Assembly (NCBI GenBank): GCA_030533445.1
Contig: CM060083.1
Coordinates: forward strand, 27,764,666 to 27,828,665
Length of the DNA: 64,000 nucleotides
Direction of reading: 5' to 3'
Source: Cyprinodon diabolis
Taxonomy: Eukaryota > Chordata > Actinopteri > Cyprinodontiformes > Cyprinodontidae
The translations under genes were made by a program, and so were the position numbers. Below, piece by piece: positions 1-11,825 of this stretch. Position 1 is the stretch's first letter. Every line of letters begins with the position of its first letter. The notes beneath the pieces are model-generated. The model did not search any database, was not told where the DNA came from, and saw nothing but the letters and a program-made list of their open reading frames with translations.

Positions 1-549
1 CGGACGATACAAAGTTACAAAAAGAAGAGGTTTTCTTGCCTTGAAATTTGGATGAGGGAGATTAAGGGTTAAATGTTCAAAAGAGTTGTAGGTATTAACT
101 GTTTTGGGAGCAATCAGTAAGTCAGACTGGAAGATTGTTGCTACTCCTCCTCCTCGCCCAGAACTTCTGGGTATGTGAAAATTTAAATAGCTTGAAGGAG
201 TTGCCTCGTTTATGCTCACATAATCCTCTTGCTGCAGCCAGGTTTCTGTAAGGCAAAAGAAGTCAATGTGATTATCACAAATCAAGTCATTAACTAGCAG
301 ACTTTTAGAGGAAAGAGATCTTATGTTAAACAGACCGCATTTAATTGTTTTAACTTTTTCCCCAATTGGAGTTATTTTGATTTTAATTAGATTATCATGA
401 TTTACTCCTTTGGGAATCTTTGCTAATTTATTAGATTTTGGTCGTGGGCAAGACACTGTCTGGATGGAGTAAAGAGTGGGTAACAGTAGAGAAGCTGCAG
501 AGATGTGTGTTAAACTACAACTCTGCTTCCTGGTCTGCACCCTGGGTGG
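1..549 (-). CDS. LINE ORF2, N-terminal endonuclease part (partial)
   Basis: Open for 183 codons to the window edge. Visible motifs of the apurinic-endonuclease-like domain of non-LTR elements are [10 protein letters not shown] (a strand with the metal-binding Asn), then CLTETWL (catalytic Glu) and a SSGRGGGVA loop. This enzyme nicks target DNA for target-primed reverse transcription. The stretch contains no in-frame ATG and follows ORF1 in the same frame after one TGA (550-552), so its start is unclear. Possibilities are stop readthrough, a re-initiation event, or a TGA that is itself a mutation. Family assignment is by motif; the exact clade (CR1, L2 or Rex1-like) is not settled. Confidence 0.8.
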
Positions 550-1257
550 TCAGGGTTTTGGAGGACTAATAAATGTGGCCAGATTCCTAGAAAGAAGAGC
601 TGCACCATCCAAAGTGGGATGGATGCCGTCTCTCCGAATCAGACCCCAAAAGGATTGCCAATTATTAATGTAGCCCACGTTGTTTTCAGGACACCACCTA
701 GACAACCAGCGGTTGAATGACGACATGCGGCTAAACATGTCATCACTGGTCAGATCAGGGAGGGGACCAGAGAAAATTACAGAGTCCGACATTTTTTTGG
801 CAAACTTACACACCGAAGCAACACTAATTTTAGTGACCTCCGATCAGCGTAACCGGGTGTCATTACCACCAGCGTGAATAACAATCTTACTGTATTTAAC
901 CTTATCCTTAGCCAGCAGTTTCAGGTAGGATTTGATGTCGCCCGTTCTGGCCCCCGGCAAACATTTGACTATGGTCCCTGGTGTCTCTAATGCCACGTTT
1001 CTGACTATGGAGCTGCCAATCACCAGAGTGGGCTTCTCAGTGGGTGTGTCACTGAGTGGGGAAAACCGGTTAGAAACGTGAACGGGTTGGTGGTGACCAG
1101 TGGGCAGAGATCCACGACTACGCTTTCTGCGTACAGTTACCCAATCGCCTGGCTGCTCAGGCACTTTTGGAGGACAGCTACTTGGGGGGCCTACTTTAAC
1201 TCCTGGATGTTCAACAGCCTGAAGCCTGGATTCTAACTCTGACACCCTCGCACACAC
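550..1257 (-). pseudogene. LINE ORF1, SGNH/GDSL esterase-like, one premature TGA
   Basis: The frame runs from about 1257 to a TGA at 550-552 and is broken once by TGA at 844-846. Before the break come a short heptad-like N-terminus, a basic linker, and [11 protein letters not shown] with the putative nucleophile Ser, followed by HAGGND, the block III Gly-x-Asn-Asp motif. After the break comes RDGIHPT, carrying the Asp and His of the triad (codons near 619-630). Esterase-like ORF1 proteins are known from CR1/L2-group LINEs. The premature stop is best explained as CGA to TGA CpG decay, because the related copy near 12,890 has CGA at that codon. The N-terminus is probably missing through 5' truncation. 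Confidence 0.8.
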
Positions 1258-1299
1258 ACTTTGAATTACATGTCTACTTCTACTTCTAATTTAGATAGG

Positions 1300-2522
1300 T
1301 TATATCAAAGCAGGACACAATATTTAAGTGGAAAGTAATACATATATGGTTTCTAACACTTAAAACACGACACAACCAAAAAGTGCCTTGTATGGAAAAA
1401 AATGTATGATGATACCCAAAAATAAAATCTAATGGAAAGAATTTCATTAAAAAAGTGGCATATTCAACATTAACCTGTGTGATTATATCTCAGTATAAAT
1501 GCAGCACTTGTGTGAGGACCTCTGAGGTTTGTCAGAGAGCATCAATAAATAAACACTATCACGAAGCCCAAGGAACACAACAGAGAGGCCAATGGTTGGT
1601 GAGAAGTTTATAATTGGGTCAGCATATAGATAATATTTTAAGGTTTGGACATGACTATGAACCTATCTAGACATTACCATTCATCTGAAGCGATAGCAAG
1701 GTATGAAGAACATTTAGTAGAGATGCTCTCAAGTGGCTCAAGGTAGCTGTGGAAGAGTGGCAGAGGTTTAAAGCCCAATTGAGGCAGTTTGCCAACAGGA
1801 TCATTGTCATTTTTACACTCTAAAAATCTGGTTCTGTTTAATGAAGCCATAAGAAGTCCTGTTTCCAGTTTACCACAAGTCATGTGGAATATGACAGATG
1901 TGGACTTTCTGTCCTACATGCAAAAGTGGTTGGCAGAAATTAACACTGCAACCTATTATAAATTTACAACCCACACAATAAAGCATTTTTTTGTGGCAGG
2001 ATCGTGTTTGCTGCAGTTCAGTAGCTTTCAATGACTGGACCGCGAGACGCCTGCTTTAAATCAAAATATACTTATGTGCTAGAATGGCCCAGTCAAAGTC
2101 CAGTCTTGCCATTATTTAATTTTGCAGCAAGACCTGAAAATGTATTGACACTTTCTATCCAATCTGATTAAACTTGATCATTTTGTAAAGGACAAGAATA
2201 GGCATCATTTTGAGTCCATAGATCAGCAAAATTGATAAAAATGTTGTAATTCAAATGATGTTCAGCTGGAAATCAAATAAATTGTTTTTTTGTTTATAAA
2301 TTATAATTTGACGAATGGGATGGTGGACATAAAACATTTCATTTAAAAATTTGTGTTAAAATATATTTAAAAAAAAAAGTATTTTAATTCCACTTTACTA
2401 TCATGGACTGTTATGTCAGACTTATGCATATAAATCCCAATAACATTTGTGGAAGTTAATGTTTGTAGCATGGGGAAGTATGAAAAGGCTCAGTAGATAT
2501 GAATACTTTTGCAAGGTACTTT
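1300..2522 (+). mobile_element. decayed Tc1/mariner element (plus-strand transposase relic)
   Basis: Degraded Tc1-like copy with many stops and frameshifts. Its 5' leader and first codons are recognisable around 1490-1605 (a teleost Tc1 leader followed by a decayed KEHTRQ-like start). The catalytic C-terminus is recognisable at 2070-2230, where LEWPSQSP corresponds to the [13 protein letters not shown] block. A decayed terminal repeat ending in a TTTTGCAAGG motif lies near 2505-2515. The transposase is non-functional. The left terminal repeat is not recognisable; the LINE at 1-1260 adjoins it. Confidence 0.7.
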
Positions 2523-4470
2523 ATGCTAATACTCAAAGTGATCCTATCTCTATCACTGTGATGTAGTCGGAGAGTGGGTTTGTTTGAATAAATAATTTTT
2601 TTCTTGTCTGACTTTTCTTCCTCTTGTGTATATTGGTGTGAATACATACACCAGTACATTGCTGAGTCCCATAGAAACTGGATACGGTTTACCATATGAC
2701 CGTATACATGTTTTAATTTGGTGTTCTTTAATATGCATTTACAGCTTACAATTCCAAACAGTAAAGACCTTACCTCCACAAGCTAAAAACCTTCTCTTCA
2801 AAGCTCCATCAAAGCAGACTGTCCCCCATGACGGCTCTCGAAAGACCCTATAGATGATTTTTAACTTATATTTTGCATTGTCTGAGGTTGAAAGCTATTT
2901 GAGCAAGCTTTAAGAAGACAGGCTTGTATGAAAAGAAAACAATAATACAAAAAAAATCAGTTAAACCCCAGAAGTGTCCTTTTGTTCCAAGCGCACTGAC
3001 AGAAAGTGGGTTAACAACTTGAAAATGCATCCTAAGCAATGTGTGTAATCTGAAAGAGCTTAGAGAGACTCATGAGACTTTGAGAGTGAAAGTCATCTAG
3101 TGTCTCTTTACAGTTTGGTGGTAAATGGTAAAAACAGAGGAGTGTAGAGAATGCAAACTGGGGGTGTTAGACCTCTGCAGATCAGCAAACAAATGATGCA
3201 GAAATAACTAAATATATTGATTTTATAAATCATAAAATCCAGATCACAAATGTATTTGTATTCAGAGTCCTCAAAAATCCACATGTACATTTACACTGAA
3301 AATAAACCCATCCCTGTCCCTATTAACCTTTTAAATCAGTTATTTAAATGCACTCACAAAATTTCACTGGCAGAATTTGTTTAATGACTGACGTGTTTCT
3401 CTGACTGAAATGTGGGAGATATCTTTTTAATATTAATTTTATGTATTAATTCATTAACTGCCAGAAAAGGTGCAAAGCATCATATGAATGAGAAAAAAAG
3501 GCAAAAGGCTACTTACTTAATTCATATAGCTTAAGCATTTGGGCAGTTTGTGCTTTATTGACACGAGGCAGAAAGCAAGCCTCAGCTCAAATCCATCCAT
3601 ACATTTGCTTTTGCATGCAATTACTTTCTAAAGTATTCATTCATACAGCAGGTTGGGCATTGTTAAAAACCTCACACTTCACTCATAATTTTGCTCTTTT
3701 AATCATAATTTGATTCAATATCGATTAATTTTGATATTGATCTAAATGTTTTGATATTGATTGCGTAAATAGTAGAAGTACACAAATATATGCTAGAGTG
3801 GCAGTTTAAAAATTCAGATTTATATATTTACCTGTCTATATGATTGCAACTGGTAGAACATGGCAAATGTTGACACTTATAAGCAGTGCAATTTGAAAAC
3901 TGACTAGAAAGGTAACAATATGACAGCACGATATAGGGATCACAATAAAGTGCATGTTAACTAAAATAATTCTCCTTTCCTCTTGGAAACATTATTGCAA
4001 ATCATTTTCTAACAGCTAATCATCGTAAAAGTTAAGCAGTGGTACAGCAACACAAACAAAGGTAAAGTAATACCAGCATTGTAATAAAGTCACTTATTAT
4101 GTGTTGTACATCTTTAATCCATATGAAGCACATCATGTAAAATGTTGCTCAGCAACCCACTGGCCATCAAACCAATTCAGATGACTTTCTAAATTGGTCA
4201 TCAATTAGGACATGTATATTGTAAAGCATAGATACATCTTTGGTTTTTACTCACCCTTATTAACGCTCCTCATTTTTTCACATTATAACATTCTGACTTT
4301 ATTGCAAATCTTTTTAGGGGTTGTTTAACTTTAAACATTTCAACAAATTATTTATCTATTCAAATCCAGATGTTCTATGAAGAGATTTTTTAGAGTATTT
4401 ATGAAAAACCAGTGTAAGGAAAGATACAGCATAAAGCTCTATCAAAAACTTTTTTAGGCAAAGCAAAGAA
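2523..4470. other. no recognised feature
   Basis: AT-rich sequence with short random open frames. A run of GATATTGAT-like words near 3715-3765 is low complexity. No repeat family, exon or structured RNA was recognised. Confidence 0.5.
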
Positions 4471-4475
4471 AGGCA

Positions 4476-4860
4476 AGTTTTTTTATATTTTTATAGCACA
4501 ATTCAGTACATGGACATGTCAAAGTGCTTTACAGGAATTAGATAATAAAATAAAATAAAAATAAAATCTGTTATGTTTTAAGGTGCTGATTAATTCAAGG
4601 ATTTATAGACTAACAGAAGGATTTTAAAGTCTATTCTCTGAGCCACATTAAGCCATTGTAAGGACTTCAGAACTGGGGTGATGTGTTCTATTTTCCTGGT
4701 TCTAGTGAGAACACAGGCAGTAGCATTTTGCATTAGCTGCAGCTGTCTGATGGACTTTTTAGGCCTGTGAAGACATTGTTGCAGTTTAGACAAAGTACAA
4801 AACATGGAGTCTTTCATAAAGCTAGCCCTTGACTATGAACGCAAATGAAATGCAGTAGTG
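4476..4860 (-). mobile_element. LINE 3'-end relic (CR1/Rex1-like RT C-terminus)
   Basis: The minus strand encodes a peptide at 4590-4817 with RQLQLMQNATACVLTRTRK followed by HITPVLKSLQWLNVAQRI and FKILLLVYKSLN. This is the conserved tail of CR1/Rex1-type reverse transcriptase ORFs. Degraded sequence continues to about 4476. A homologous relic in the same orientation is at 14,140-15,080. Confidence 0.75.
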
Positions 4861-6660
4861 GCATTATCACACCCGCAATTACATCTCCTCTTTGTCTGAA
4901 CTGCTTATGTACGCTCGATGGCGAAATTAATTGATGTTTCTCAATGAGAAAATTGTCTGTAACTTCTCCAAAAGTCACAAGCTCTTTGTCTTTCACCGAC
5001 AAAATATGCAGAAAACCCCTTTTTCTGTTCTGGCTGTGCAGGGACCTGTAGTGTGTGTTCTCTTTTAACTTTAAAGAACATGGAGAGGAGCTTGATGGTG
5101 TCACCATTCATTCAGTTGGTGTTGCTTTTTATGGATGGCAGTCTGCGACTGACCTGACACGGGCAGGATCTGGGCGTAAAGCTACTAGAGAATCCCGGAA
5201 GAAACATTTAATCAAATCTGACTTGTTAAAAAGACAAGGGTTATTATTCATTTTAAAAGGCATTATATCAGATACAACCATCTGGTCAGTTACAATCCTG
5301 GGCTTGTTGTGGAGAATCCCAAGTATTGCTATGCTAGAAGGGATTTATGGATCCATGGGCAGTTTCTGGATTGGCCTTGAGAACTTCTCTAAGTACCCCA
5401 AAATCTTCCACATGGATGCACCCAGGATTTATCCTGATTAAATCACTTCACCTGACTCTTTTGCAATGCAGAGGAGCAATTGCTCTTCTCCAAGCTCATC
5501 CCAAATTACCCTATAATTGTGACTGAGTTCTTATTGAGTGTTACACTTGCAACATGTTTTCCTCTTACATTTTCTTCCTGCTTGCTTTTTAAATGGTGAT
5601 GGTTTGAAAATACACATATGGTCATTATCTTCTTTCCACTTTGATAGAGGTTTAATGAACCATACATAATTTGTTTGCATATTTCCATACATTTTAGCAA
5701 TAAGTAATCCTTTCTTTTAGTATTCATAGCACAGTTAACTCAAATACTTTTGCATAATGGTTGCAATGTTTTACTCATACAAAACAAACAGTAGCTCTGA
5801 CTTTTTTTTTAAAACAGGACTAATAGCCTTGTTGAAGTACTATATTGCATGAAGCACATCCTTTTTATTATTACCCAATTCATTCATGTCTATTTATTTA
5901 TTGTAATAGGCCAGTCTTGCACATTTTTCCATGTCTTCAAGTTAGGCAAGGTTTTCCTCAAGACTTCACAAGTGATTTAAAATGTTTTTTTTTTTTGCCT
6001 CTGCACTTGTAATCAAACACAAATAAAACATGTTTTTTTTTAAAAACTTATTTTGCACAACTGTTATATCTGCAACACTATTTTCAATTCATTTTCATTC
6101 ATGGCACACCGTTTTGCATTTAACCTTCCAAAACTTTTAGCCTATCAAGCTCTGTTGTTTTGGTAGGAGCAGGTCATACAGTAATTGCAGACTTTTCAGC
6201 AAACAGTGTATGGTGTTAACAGTCAAATAAAAAAGACATGCTGAAATTTTATTGGCAGTTTGACATCATGCGGCCTCTTCTCCAAATGGCATGGGAAATC
6301 TGACCTTTTCATGATCTTAGTGCTGTCAAAAGATGACCTTTGTTCACTGCATCACATCGTTGATGCGGAAAGTCTTTCGACAAGCAACGATTGGCCTTTA
6401 AAAAAAAAAAACTACTGTAAGCAAAAAATAAAGAAGATGGAAACAAAATGAATTGTTTCTCTAATAACAAAATATTGAAAAAGAAATGTTTTTTGTTATA
6501 AAGCTACCCCACTCATCTCAGAATTAATTTATCTGACTATATTTTGTGGCTTTAATAGTTTGAATCATCTCAGAAAGAGATAAAGTATGATTCAGAGACA
6601 AATTTACTCTCAGTCTAGTCACAGTCTGACTCTCCAAAGAATAGAGGAAAACTCAATTCA
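4861..6660. other. no recognised feature
   Basis: Contains a 128-codon open stretch on the plus strand (5055-5441) with no recognisable domain, treated as chance. A 12-bp palindrome lies inside GAGGAGCAATTGCTCTTCTC near 5471-5490. The rest is AT-rich. Confidence 0.4.
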
Positions 6661-6679
6661 AACACCCACATTAAATCTG

Positions 6680-7249
6680 TTAATGTTTTACTTTTTCGAA
6701 CATTCTCACACTTTTTGTGGTGGAGAAACTTAATAAATCAATAAAGTTGTGGTATACTTCTTGAGTTGTGGGTGTAACCTGAGGGATAGGCGTGAGGAGA
6801 AACAGGAGGTGGAGAAAAGCCAGTTTAGCTTCCCTAGTGGAGAGGAGGGTTAGTCTGTTGGCCTGATGGCTTGTTCGCTTTGCAGATGTCACCTGGTCAT
6901 TATCCTGAGGCAGCCATCTGCCAGCTGGTCCTGCAGTGCCCGGCCGCTCTGTCTTTTGGGCCCTGCATGACTGGCAGGATCCGTGCTGCTTTCTATTCTG
7001 CTTCAACCTGATACTCTTCTGTCTGCCTCTGGTGTCCAAGAAAAGGGCCTGGCTGGTCAGAGGCAGGGGAAAATAAAGAAGACACATGCGGACAAACTCT
7101 GCCACAACAAAAAGACGCGACAGCATTAATGGAGCAACCGCAGTTATTACCTGAGCTCGCCTAACAGCTGACTGAATTGCTTCCCATCCTTGGTGCTGCT
7201 GAGATGATGAGATTTTGTGTGCTGCCAAAATAAACTTCATCATTTCCAA
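6680..7249 (-). other. GC-richer open stretch, possible spliced exons (unassigned)
   Basis: The longest open stretch outside a transposon: 189 codons on the minus strand from a TTG; the first in-frame ATG is near 7243. No domain was recognised. Two signals suggest splicing. A donor-like CAG/GTAATA lies after residues SAVRRAQ (about 7153). A pyrimidine-rich acceptor-like tract ending in CCTCTGACCAG follows about 100 bases on, near 7045-7060, a size typical of short fish introns. Joining AQ to the later CAG|GCC acceptor would keep the frame. It could equally be a non-coding RNA, a conserved element or chance. Confidence 0.2.
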
Positions 7250-7259
7250 TTAGCGCACA

Positions 7260-7912
7260 GATTTAAATTGTTTTCAGTTAATCAAACACCTACATCTTTA
7301 TTGTGGCAGCTTAAGATGTTTCACTCTTAAGAGCCATAAATCACGATACTATATATAAAATAAAATAAAAATTACTTTAAACGCTTAATTTTCCGTAAGT
7401 AGTTGCAGCCGTAGAGAAACAAAAAAGACATATATTTTATAGCCACTAAAGCCGGTAGGCGCAAACAAAAATAAATGATGACTCAGAGTCAGTCACAGTC
7501 ACACCCCATTTTGAAATCAATCATAAAAATCCATAATTCTATGCAGCTTTTACTAACTTTTATTTAGGTTTTTAAAGTTTGGATGTAGAGATGCTTTACT
7601 ATTCTGCGCTAAAATGAATACATTGTTAAAGATTAGTCAGACTGACAATGAATACATTGTGTTATGTTTGGTAGTACCTATTATGTTTAGCTAAACACTT
7701 TCACAAACTTAGATGGAAAACATGCTCCTTTTCTTCTGCTCTCCTCCACTTTTTTTCTTAATTGAAAAAAATTCTGTGATAAACTTCGTGTCCTCTTTCT
7801 GTTTTGCCTTTCAATTGTAGGTATCCCTGCTTACCTTTTTGATCACTATCATTTATTGGATTTTTATGAATTGAAGATAAATACCTAATTTTATTATATA
7901 GGTGCTCTTCTA
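7260..7912. other. no recognised feature
   Basis: AT-rich sequence with a short TAAAA-rich run near 7352-7372. Nothing else was seen. Confidence 0.5.
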
Positions 7913-8130
7913 AAGTGGTTTTCAAACCTGGTCCTCAGGAGCAACTGCAATTTAGATCTCTCATTGCTCCAGCACACCTGAATCAAACAATTGCATTCCC
8001 GCATCAGCAACCACCAAGGGCTGTAGAGGCTTGTTAATCAGCAGTTTATTTAAGCCAGTTATTTGAAGATAGGGGAAACTGTTTGACATCCCACACAATG
8101 GCTCCTGAGGTGTGAGTTTGAAAATCACTG
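7913..8130. mobile_element. hAT-like MITE
   Basis: About 215 bp flanked by imperfect terminal inverted repeats: 7915-7942 against 8101-8128, with 22 of 28 positions matching. The outer part reads GTGGTTTTCAAA / TTTGAAAATCAC and the inner part CCTCAGGAGC / GCTCCTGAGG. The CAGTGGTTCTCAA-like end is typical of non-autonomous hAT elements in vertebrates. There is no coding capacity. A clear 8-bp target duplication was not found. Confidence 0.6.
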
Positions 8131-9080
8131 CTGTGTTCTGACATGTTTTGTGAAAAAAGACCCATTTGCAGAGAAGGAAAAGAGAGGTCCATATTCAACA
8201 GGTACAAAAACAAAGAACATGTATTAAAATCTTAAAGGAAAATAACTAAACAGACAACAGTAATCTCTGTTAAAAAGGAAATGCAGCTAACTGCTGCAGA
8301 GGAGGGACGTGAGGACAAAATGAAACTAATCAATGAAACGCAGTACAGGCTGATGGGAATTTAAACAGAAAAGATGAGGGGAAACTGCAAAATAATAGAA
8401 ATGAATACAGACAGATATGTTGGGACACAGAAGGTTTTAGCTGAACCAGAATCTATAACAATATGAGAACAACAAAATGTAAGGAAGAGCTTAGAATCTA
8501 AAAGAGTGTATGAAAGGTTGTCACAAAAAAATCAAAGAAATTGTCGACACCTCAAAATTATCCACATTTAAAACCAAAGTAGCTGGTTATATTCTGAGTT
8601 TTTCACTCATGATATGGAATTTTTTCCATGAGGTTTTCTGTAAAATAATTTGAAAAACACTGAAGAAAGAAAAATGTTTTAAATCCACATGGATAAAAAA
8701 AAAATATATATAAACTCCTTATTTCCTATGGTAATTTCAGCACAATCTATTCAGCCAAAAATGTTGTAAAAAATGTTTTATATATTAGGTTCATTGTTGG
8801 TCTTGGACTGGATAAGAAGAGTGGTTAATTACAATTCTAGTAAATATCTAATTTATTAACTGATGTGGGACCTACTTAGTTTCAATATGAATTTCTAGTA
8901 CTTCCCAGTTTAGATTGAAATAATTGTGGCTAAATATTTTTATGATCTAATGTTTAAATTCTAAGTAAATATTAAGAGGAAATGGGAACTCAATCTTTTA
9001 GCGAATTTTTCTTTCACTCATAAAAAAGGTCTGCTTTTGTATTTAGAGATATTTTTATTGTTACTAATTAAATAAATAGT
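8131..9080. other. unassigned; possible LTR-like remnant at 8160-8520
   Basis: The segment 8160-8520 has the purine-rich look of the minus strand of fish LTRs (compare 59,239-59,813), but no boundaries or duplications support this. The remainder is AT-rich. Confidence 0.25.
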
Positions 9081-9082
9081 TT

Positions 9083-9391
9083 TTAACGATATCCTTGACC
9101 CACTTTGAGCCCAGAGCCCAAGGCATTGTTCTGGACACGATTGGATGCGTGGGCAACCTGCTCTTCCTTTCCTTCTGCTGTCTTTGGATTCATTTTTTTG
9201 TGGTTCAGGCAGAACTGTGACTTAAGGTTTGGCTGTATTTCCAGCCCCTCATATAAAAAGAAAGGACCATGACTGTGGGAAGTCCACACTCTAACCTGCC
9301 TGTGCCCCTGGCAGCTCAAAAGGGCCAGCTGGTGCTGCCAGCAGCCCTGACAGATGACCTGCTGTGCGGATACTTTTAGCTCATGATTCAC
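9083..9391 (-). other. GC-richer 102-codon open stretch (unassigned)
   Basis: Open on the minus strand with no recognised domain. GC content is visibly above its surroundings and a donor-like GGCAG/GTTAGAG occurs near 9290. It may be an exon fragment, a conserved element or chance. Confidence 0.15.
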
Positions 9392-10573
9392 CCATTATTA
9401 TATAAATATAAAGTGCTCTTTACATACTAAAGCAAAGACTTTCCTTGTAGCTGCATCTGTGAAGATTGCCTCCTGCATTTGTTGCCGTAAACTTAAAAGA
9501 TTGACTTCTACTTGGCTGAACAACCAAAAATGTAATTCTATGAATTTGAAATAAAAGATGTTATACATGTTTAAAGACAGATTCTGATACCTCTGTTAGG
9601 ATCACCTAGAACCCGGATAAGCATATACATAAAAAATAAAATGTTGGTTATTACATTACCATTTGATGAGGCATGTTACAGGAAGAATGACATGAGAATG
9701 AATACAGCGATTGACATAAAGCATTACTTGTATCGATAGGAAAATACAGTCATTGGAGAGATTATTTGATTACCCTTAATTTTCCCATGTTTATTTTCTT
9801 CTTGGGGTAATACACCTTTAGAAGTTAAAGAAAACAAAGGTGGTTAAAAATCAATTTTTCCGTGGCTGTATGCATTGTCATCAAAAAATAAACAGAGTTT
9901 ATTGCTTTGTAAAATGATGCAAGCATTTTAATACAGGAAATTTTAGAGATATAACATGACATTTTCTTGTTATTAATTGTTAATAGCATGATGCCAATGT
10001 TTAAAAGAGGATAAAAAGGTAAGATATTTTACTAACCTGTGTAGATACTTCATCTAAATTATCATTGGGTATCTGTTTTCTGTTCCTTTCCTCTAAAGTC
10101 GTTTTTTGTTATTAACCTGGTCTGGTTCCCTCTATGTTTGTGAGTTTATGCTATTCATTACAATAAATCAATTATATAGGTGCCTGCAATGTCCAGCTGT
10201 TGCTTCAATGCTTCGCCACCACAAAGCCTGCCATAACATCATTGTATGTTTGACCTTCTGCATACCAACATAATAATCAGAATGGACTGTGAATTTAATA
10301 AAAAAGAAATATATATATAGAAAAACACAATGAGGTTATCAATTATATTTACCAAACAAATTAATACATAAAAATGCTGAAGAAAGCTGTTGCCATTTCT
10401 TTTGAATCCTTTACTAGACACACACCTATACTAACCACATTTAAGTTGGAGGTTGCTGTAAGCTGAGATATGTATTTTATAAGTTGTCTGTTATATATAA
10501 TCCATGTAGTCAGATTATTACACACCTCTGTCTAATATTTTCTAGGGATCTATTTAGCTCATTATCAAAGACA
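9392..10573. other. no recognised feature
   Basis: AT-rich sequence up to the TA target site of the Tc1 element. No repeat or exon was recognised. Confidence 0.5.
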
Positions 10574-10575
10574 TA

Positions 10576-10604
10576 CACTATATTGCCAAAAGTATTTGCT
10601 CACC
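10576..10604. repeat. Tc1 terminal inverted repeat, left
   Basis: A 29-bp arm, identical to the reverse complement of 11795-11823. The next base differs. Confidence 0.95.
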
Positions 10605-10672
10605 TGCCTTGACTCACATATGAGCTTAAGTGACATCCCGTTCCTAATCCATAGGGTTCAATATGACGTCGG

Positions 10673-11689
10673 TCAACCCTTTGTAGCTAGAACATCTTCA
10701 GCTCTTCTGGGAAGGCTGTCCACAAGGTTTAGGAGTGTGTTTATGGGAATTTTTGACCATTCTTCCAGAAGCGCATTTGTGAGGTCGCACACTGATGTTG
10801 GACGAGAAGGCCTGGCTCTCAGTCTCCGCTCTAATTCATCCCAAAGGTGTTCTATCGGGTTGAGGTCAGGACTCTGTGCAGGCCAGTCAAGTTCATCCAC
10901 ACCAGACTCTGTCATCCATGTCTTTATGGACCTTGCTTTGTGCACTGGTGCACAGTCATGTTGGAAGAGGAAGGGGCCAGCTCCAAACTGTTCCCACAAA
11001 GTTGGGAGCATGGAATTGTCCAAAATGTCTTGGTATGCTGAAGCATTCAGAGTTCCTTTCACTGGAACTAAGGGGCCAAGCCCAGCTCCTGAAAAACAAC
11101 CCCACACCATAATCCCCCCTCCACCAAACTTTACACTTGGCACAATGCAGTCAGACAAGTACCGTTCTCCTGGCAACCGCCAAACCCAGACCCGTCCATC
11201 AGATTGCCAGATGGAGAAGCGCGATTCGTCACTCCAGAGAACGCGTCTCCACTGCTCTAGAGTCCAGTGGCGGCGTGCTTTACACCACCGCATCCGACGC
11301 TTTGCATTGCACTTGGTTATGTATGGCTTGGATGCAGCTGCTCGACCATGGAAACCCATTCCATGAAGCTCTCTGCGCACTGTTCTTGAGCTAATCTGAA
11401 GGCCACATGAAGTTTGGAGGTCTGTAGTGATTGACTCTGCAGAAAGTTGGCGACCTCTTCGCACTATGCGCTTCAGCATCCGCTGACCCCGCTCCGTCAG
11501 TTTACGTGGCCTACCACTTCGTGGCTGAGTTGCTGTCGTTCCCAAACACTTCCATTTTCTTATAATACAGCTGACAGTTGACTGTGGAATATTTAGGAGC
11601 GAGGAAATTTCACGACTGGATTTGTTGCACAGGTGGCATCCTATCACAGTTCCACGCTGGAATTCACTGAGCTCCTGAGAGCGACCCAT
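10673..11689 (-). CDS. Tc1-family DDE transposase, intact
   Basis: 338 residues, within the usual 330-350 for Tc1. It cuts the element out at its terminal repeats and inserts it at TA. The N-terminal half has a paired-like DNA-binding region: a first helix-turn-helix near residues 5-48, a GRPR motif at 59-62 joining to a second, and a basic stretch ([10 protein letters not shown]) near 72-81 that could act in nuclear import. The catalytic triad is complete: D154 in LWSDESRF, D245 in FQHDCAP, E280 in SPDLNPIE, with 34 residues between the last two (DD34E). A glycine-rich box GGGGIMVWG lies near 189-197. The start chosen is ATG at 11687-11689 giving [10 protein letters not shown], the usual family N-terminus; an in-frame ATG 11 codons upstream is possible. 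No premature stop or frameshift. Confidence 0.95.
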   Translation of the reverse strand: MGRSQELSEFQRGTVIGCHLCNKSSREISSLLNIPQSTVSCIIRKWKCLGTTATQPRSGRPRKLTERGQRMLKRIVRRGRQLSAESITTDLQTSCGLQISSRTVRRELHGMGFHGRAAASKPYITKCNAKRRMRWCKARRHWTLEQWRRVLWSDESRFSIWQSDGRVWVWRLPGERYLSDCIVPSVKFGGGGIMVWGCFSGAGLGPLVPVKGTLNASAYQDILDNSMLPTLWEQFGAGPFLFQHDCAPVHKARSIKTWMTESGVDELDWPAQSPDLNPIEHLWDELERRLRARPSRPTSVCDLTNALLEEWSKIPINTLLNLVDSLPRRAEDVLATKG

Positions 11690-11794
11690 TCTTTCACAAA
11701 TGTTTGTAAAAACAGTCTGCATGCCTAGGTGCTTGAATTTATACACCTGTGGCCATGGAAGTGATTGGAACACCTGATTCCAATAATTTGGATG

Positions 11795-11823
11795 GGTGAG
11801 CAAATACTTTTGGCAATATAGTG
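11795..11823. repeat. Tc1 terminal inverted repeat, right
   Basis: A 29-bp arm matching 10576-10604 perfectly in inverted orientation, followed by the TA target site. Confidence 0.95.
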
Positions 11824-11825
11824 TA

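Larger units (their letters stand above)
1..1260 (-). mobile_element. 5'-truncated CR1/L2-type LINE, continues past left edge
   Basis: A non-LTR retrotransposon read on the minus strand. From right to left it carries an ORF1 with esterase motifs, then the start of ORF2 with an APE-type endonuclease. Reading frame is lost just upstream of about 1260 (a stop at 1291-1293), which fits the 5' truncation usual for LINEs. The reverse transcriptase and 3' tail must lie left of the window. A second, more decayed copy of the same family is at 12,856-13,180. Confidence 0.85.
10576..11823 (-). mobile_element. structurally intact Tc1-family transposon (1,248 bp)
   Basis: The ends are perfect 29-bp terminal inverted repeats (10576-10604 and 11795-11823, starting CACTATATTGCC). 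TA dinucleotides flank both sides (10574-10575, 11824-11825), as expected for Tc1 insertion at TA. The single transposase gene lies on the minus strand with short untranslated parts of about 105 bp and 68 bp. No frameshift or stop was found. Other Tc1/mariner copies in the window are all decayed, so this is the youngest such insertion here. Confidence 0.95.

Noticed and set aside
3715..3765. Repeated GATATTGAT words
   Set aside because: Low-complexity AT sequence with no regular period.
5055..5441. 128-codon plus-strand open frame
   Set aside because: No recognisable domain, splice context or supporting neighbour; treated as chance.
10596..11394. Plus-strand open frames of 256, 85 and 78 codons
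   Set aside because: They are antisense shadows of the intact Tc1 transposase on the minus strand.
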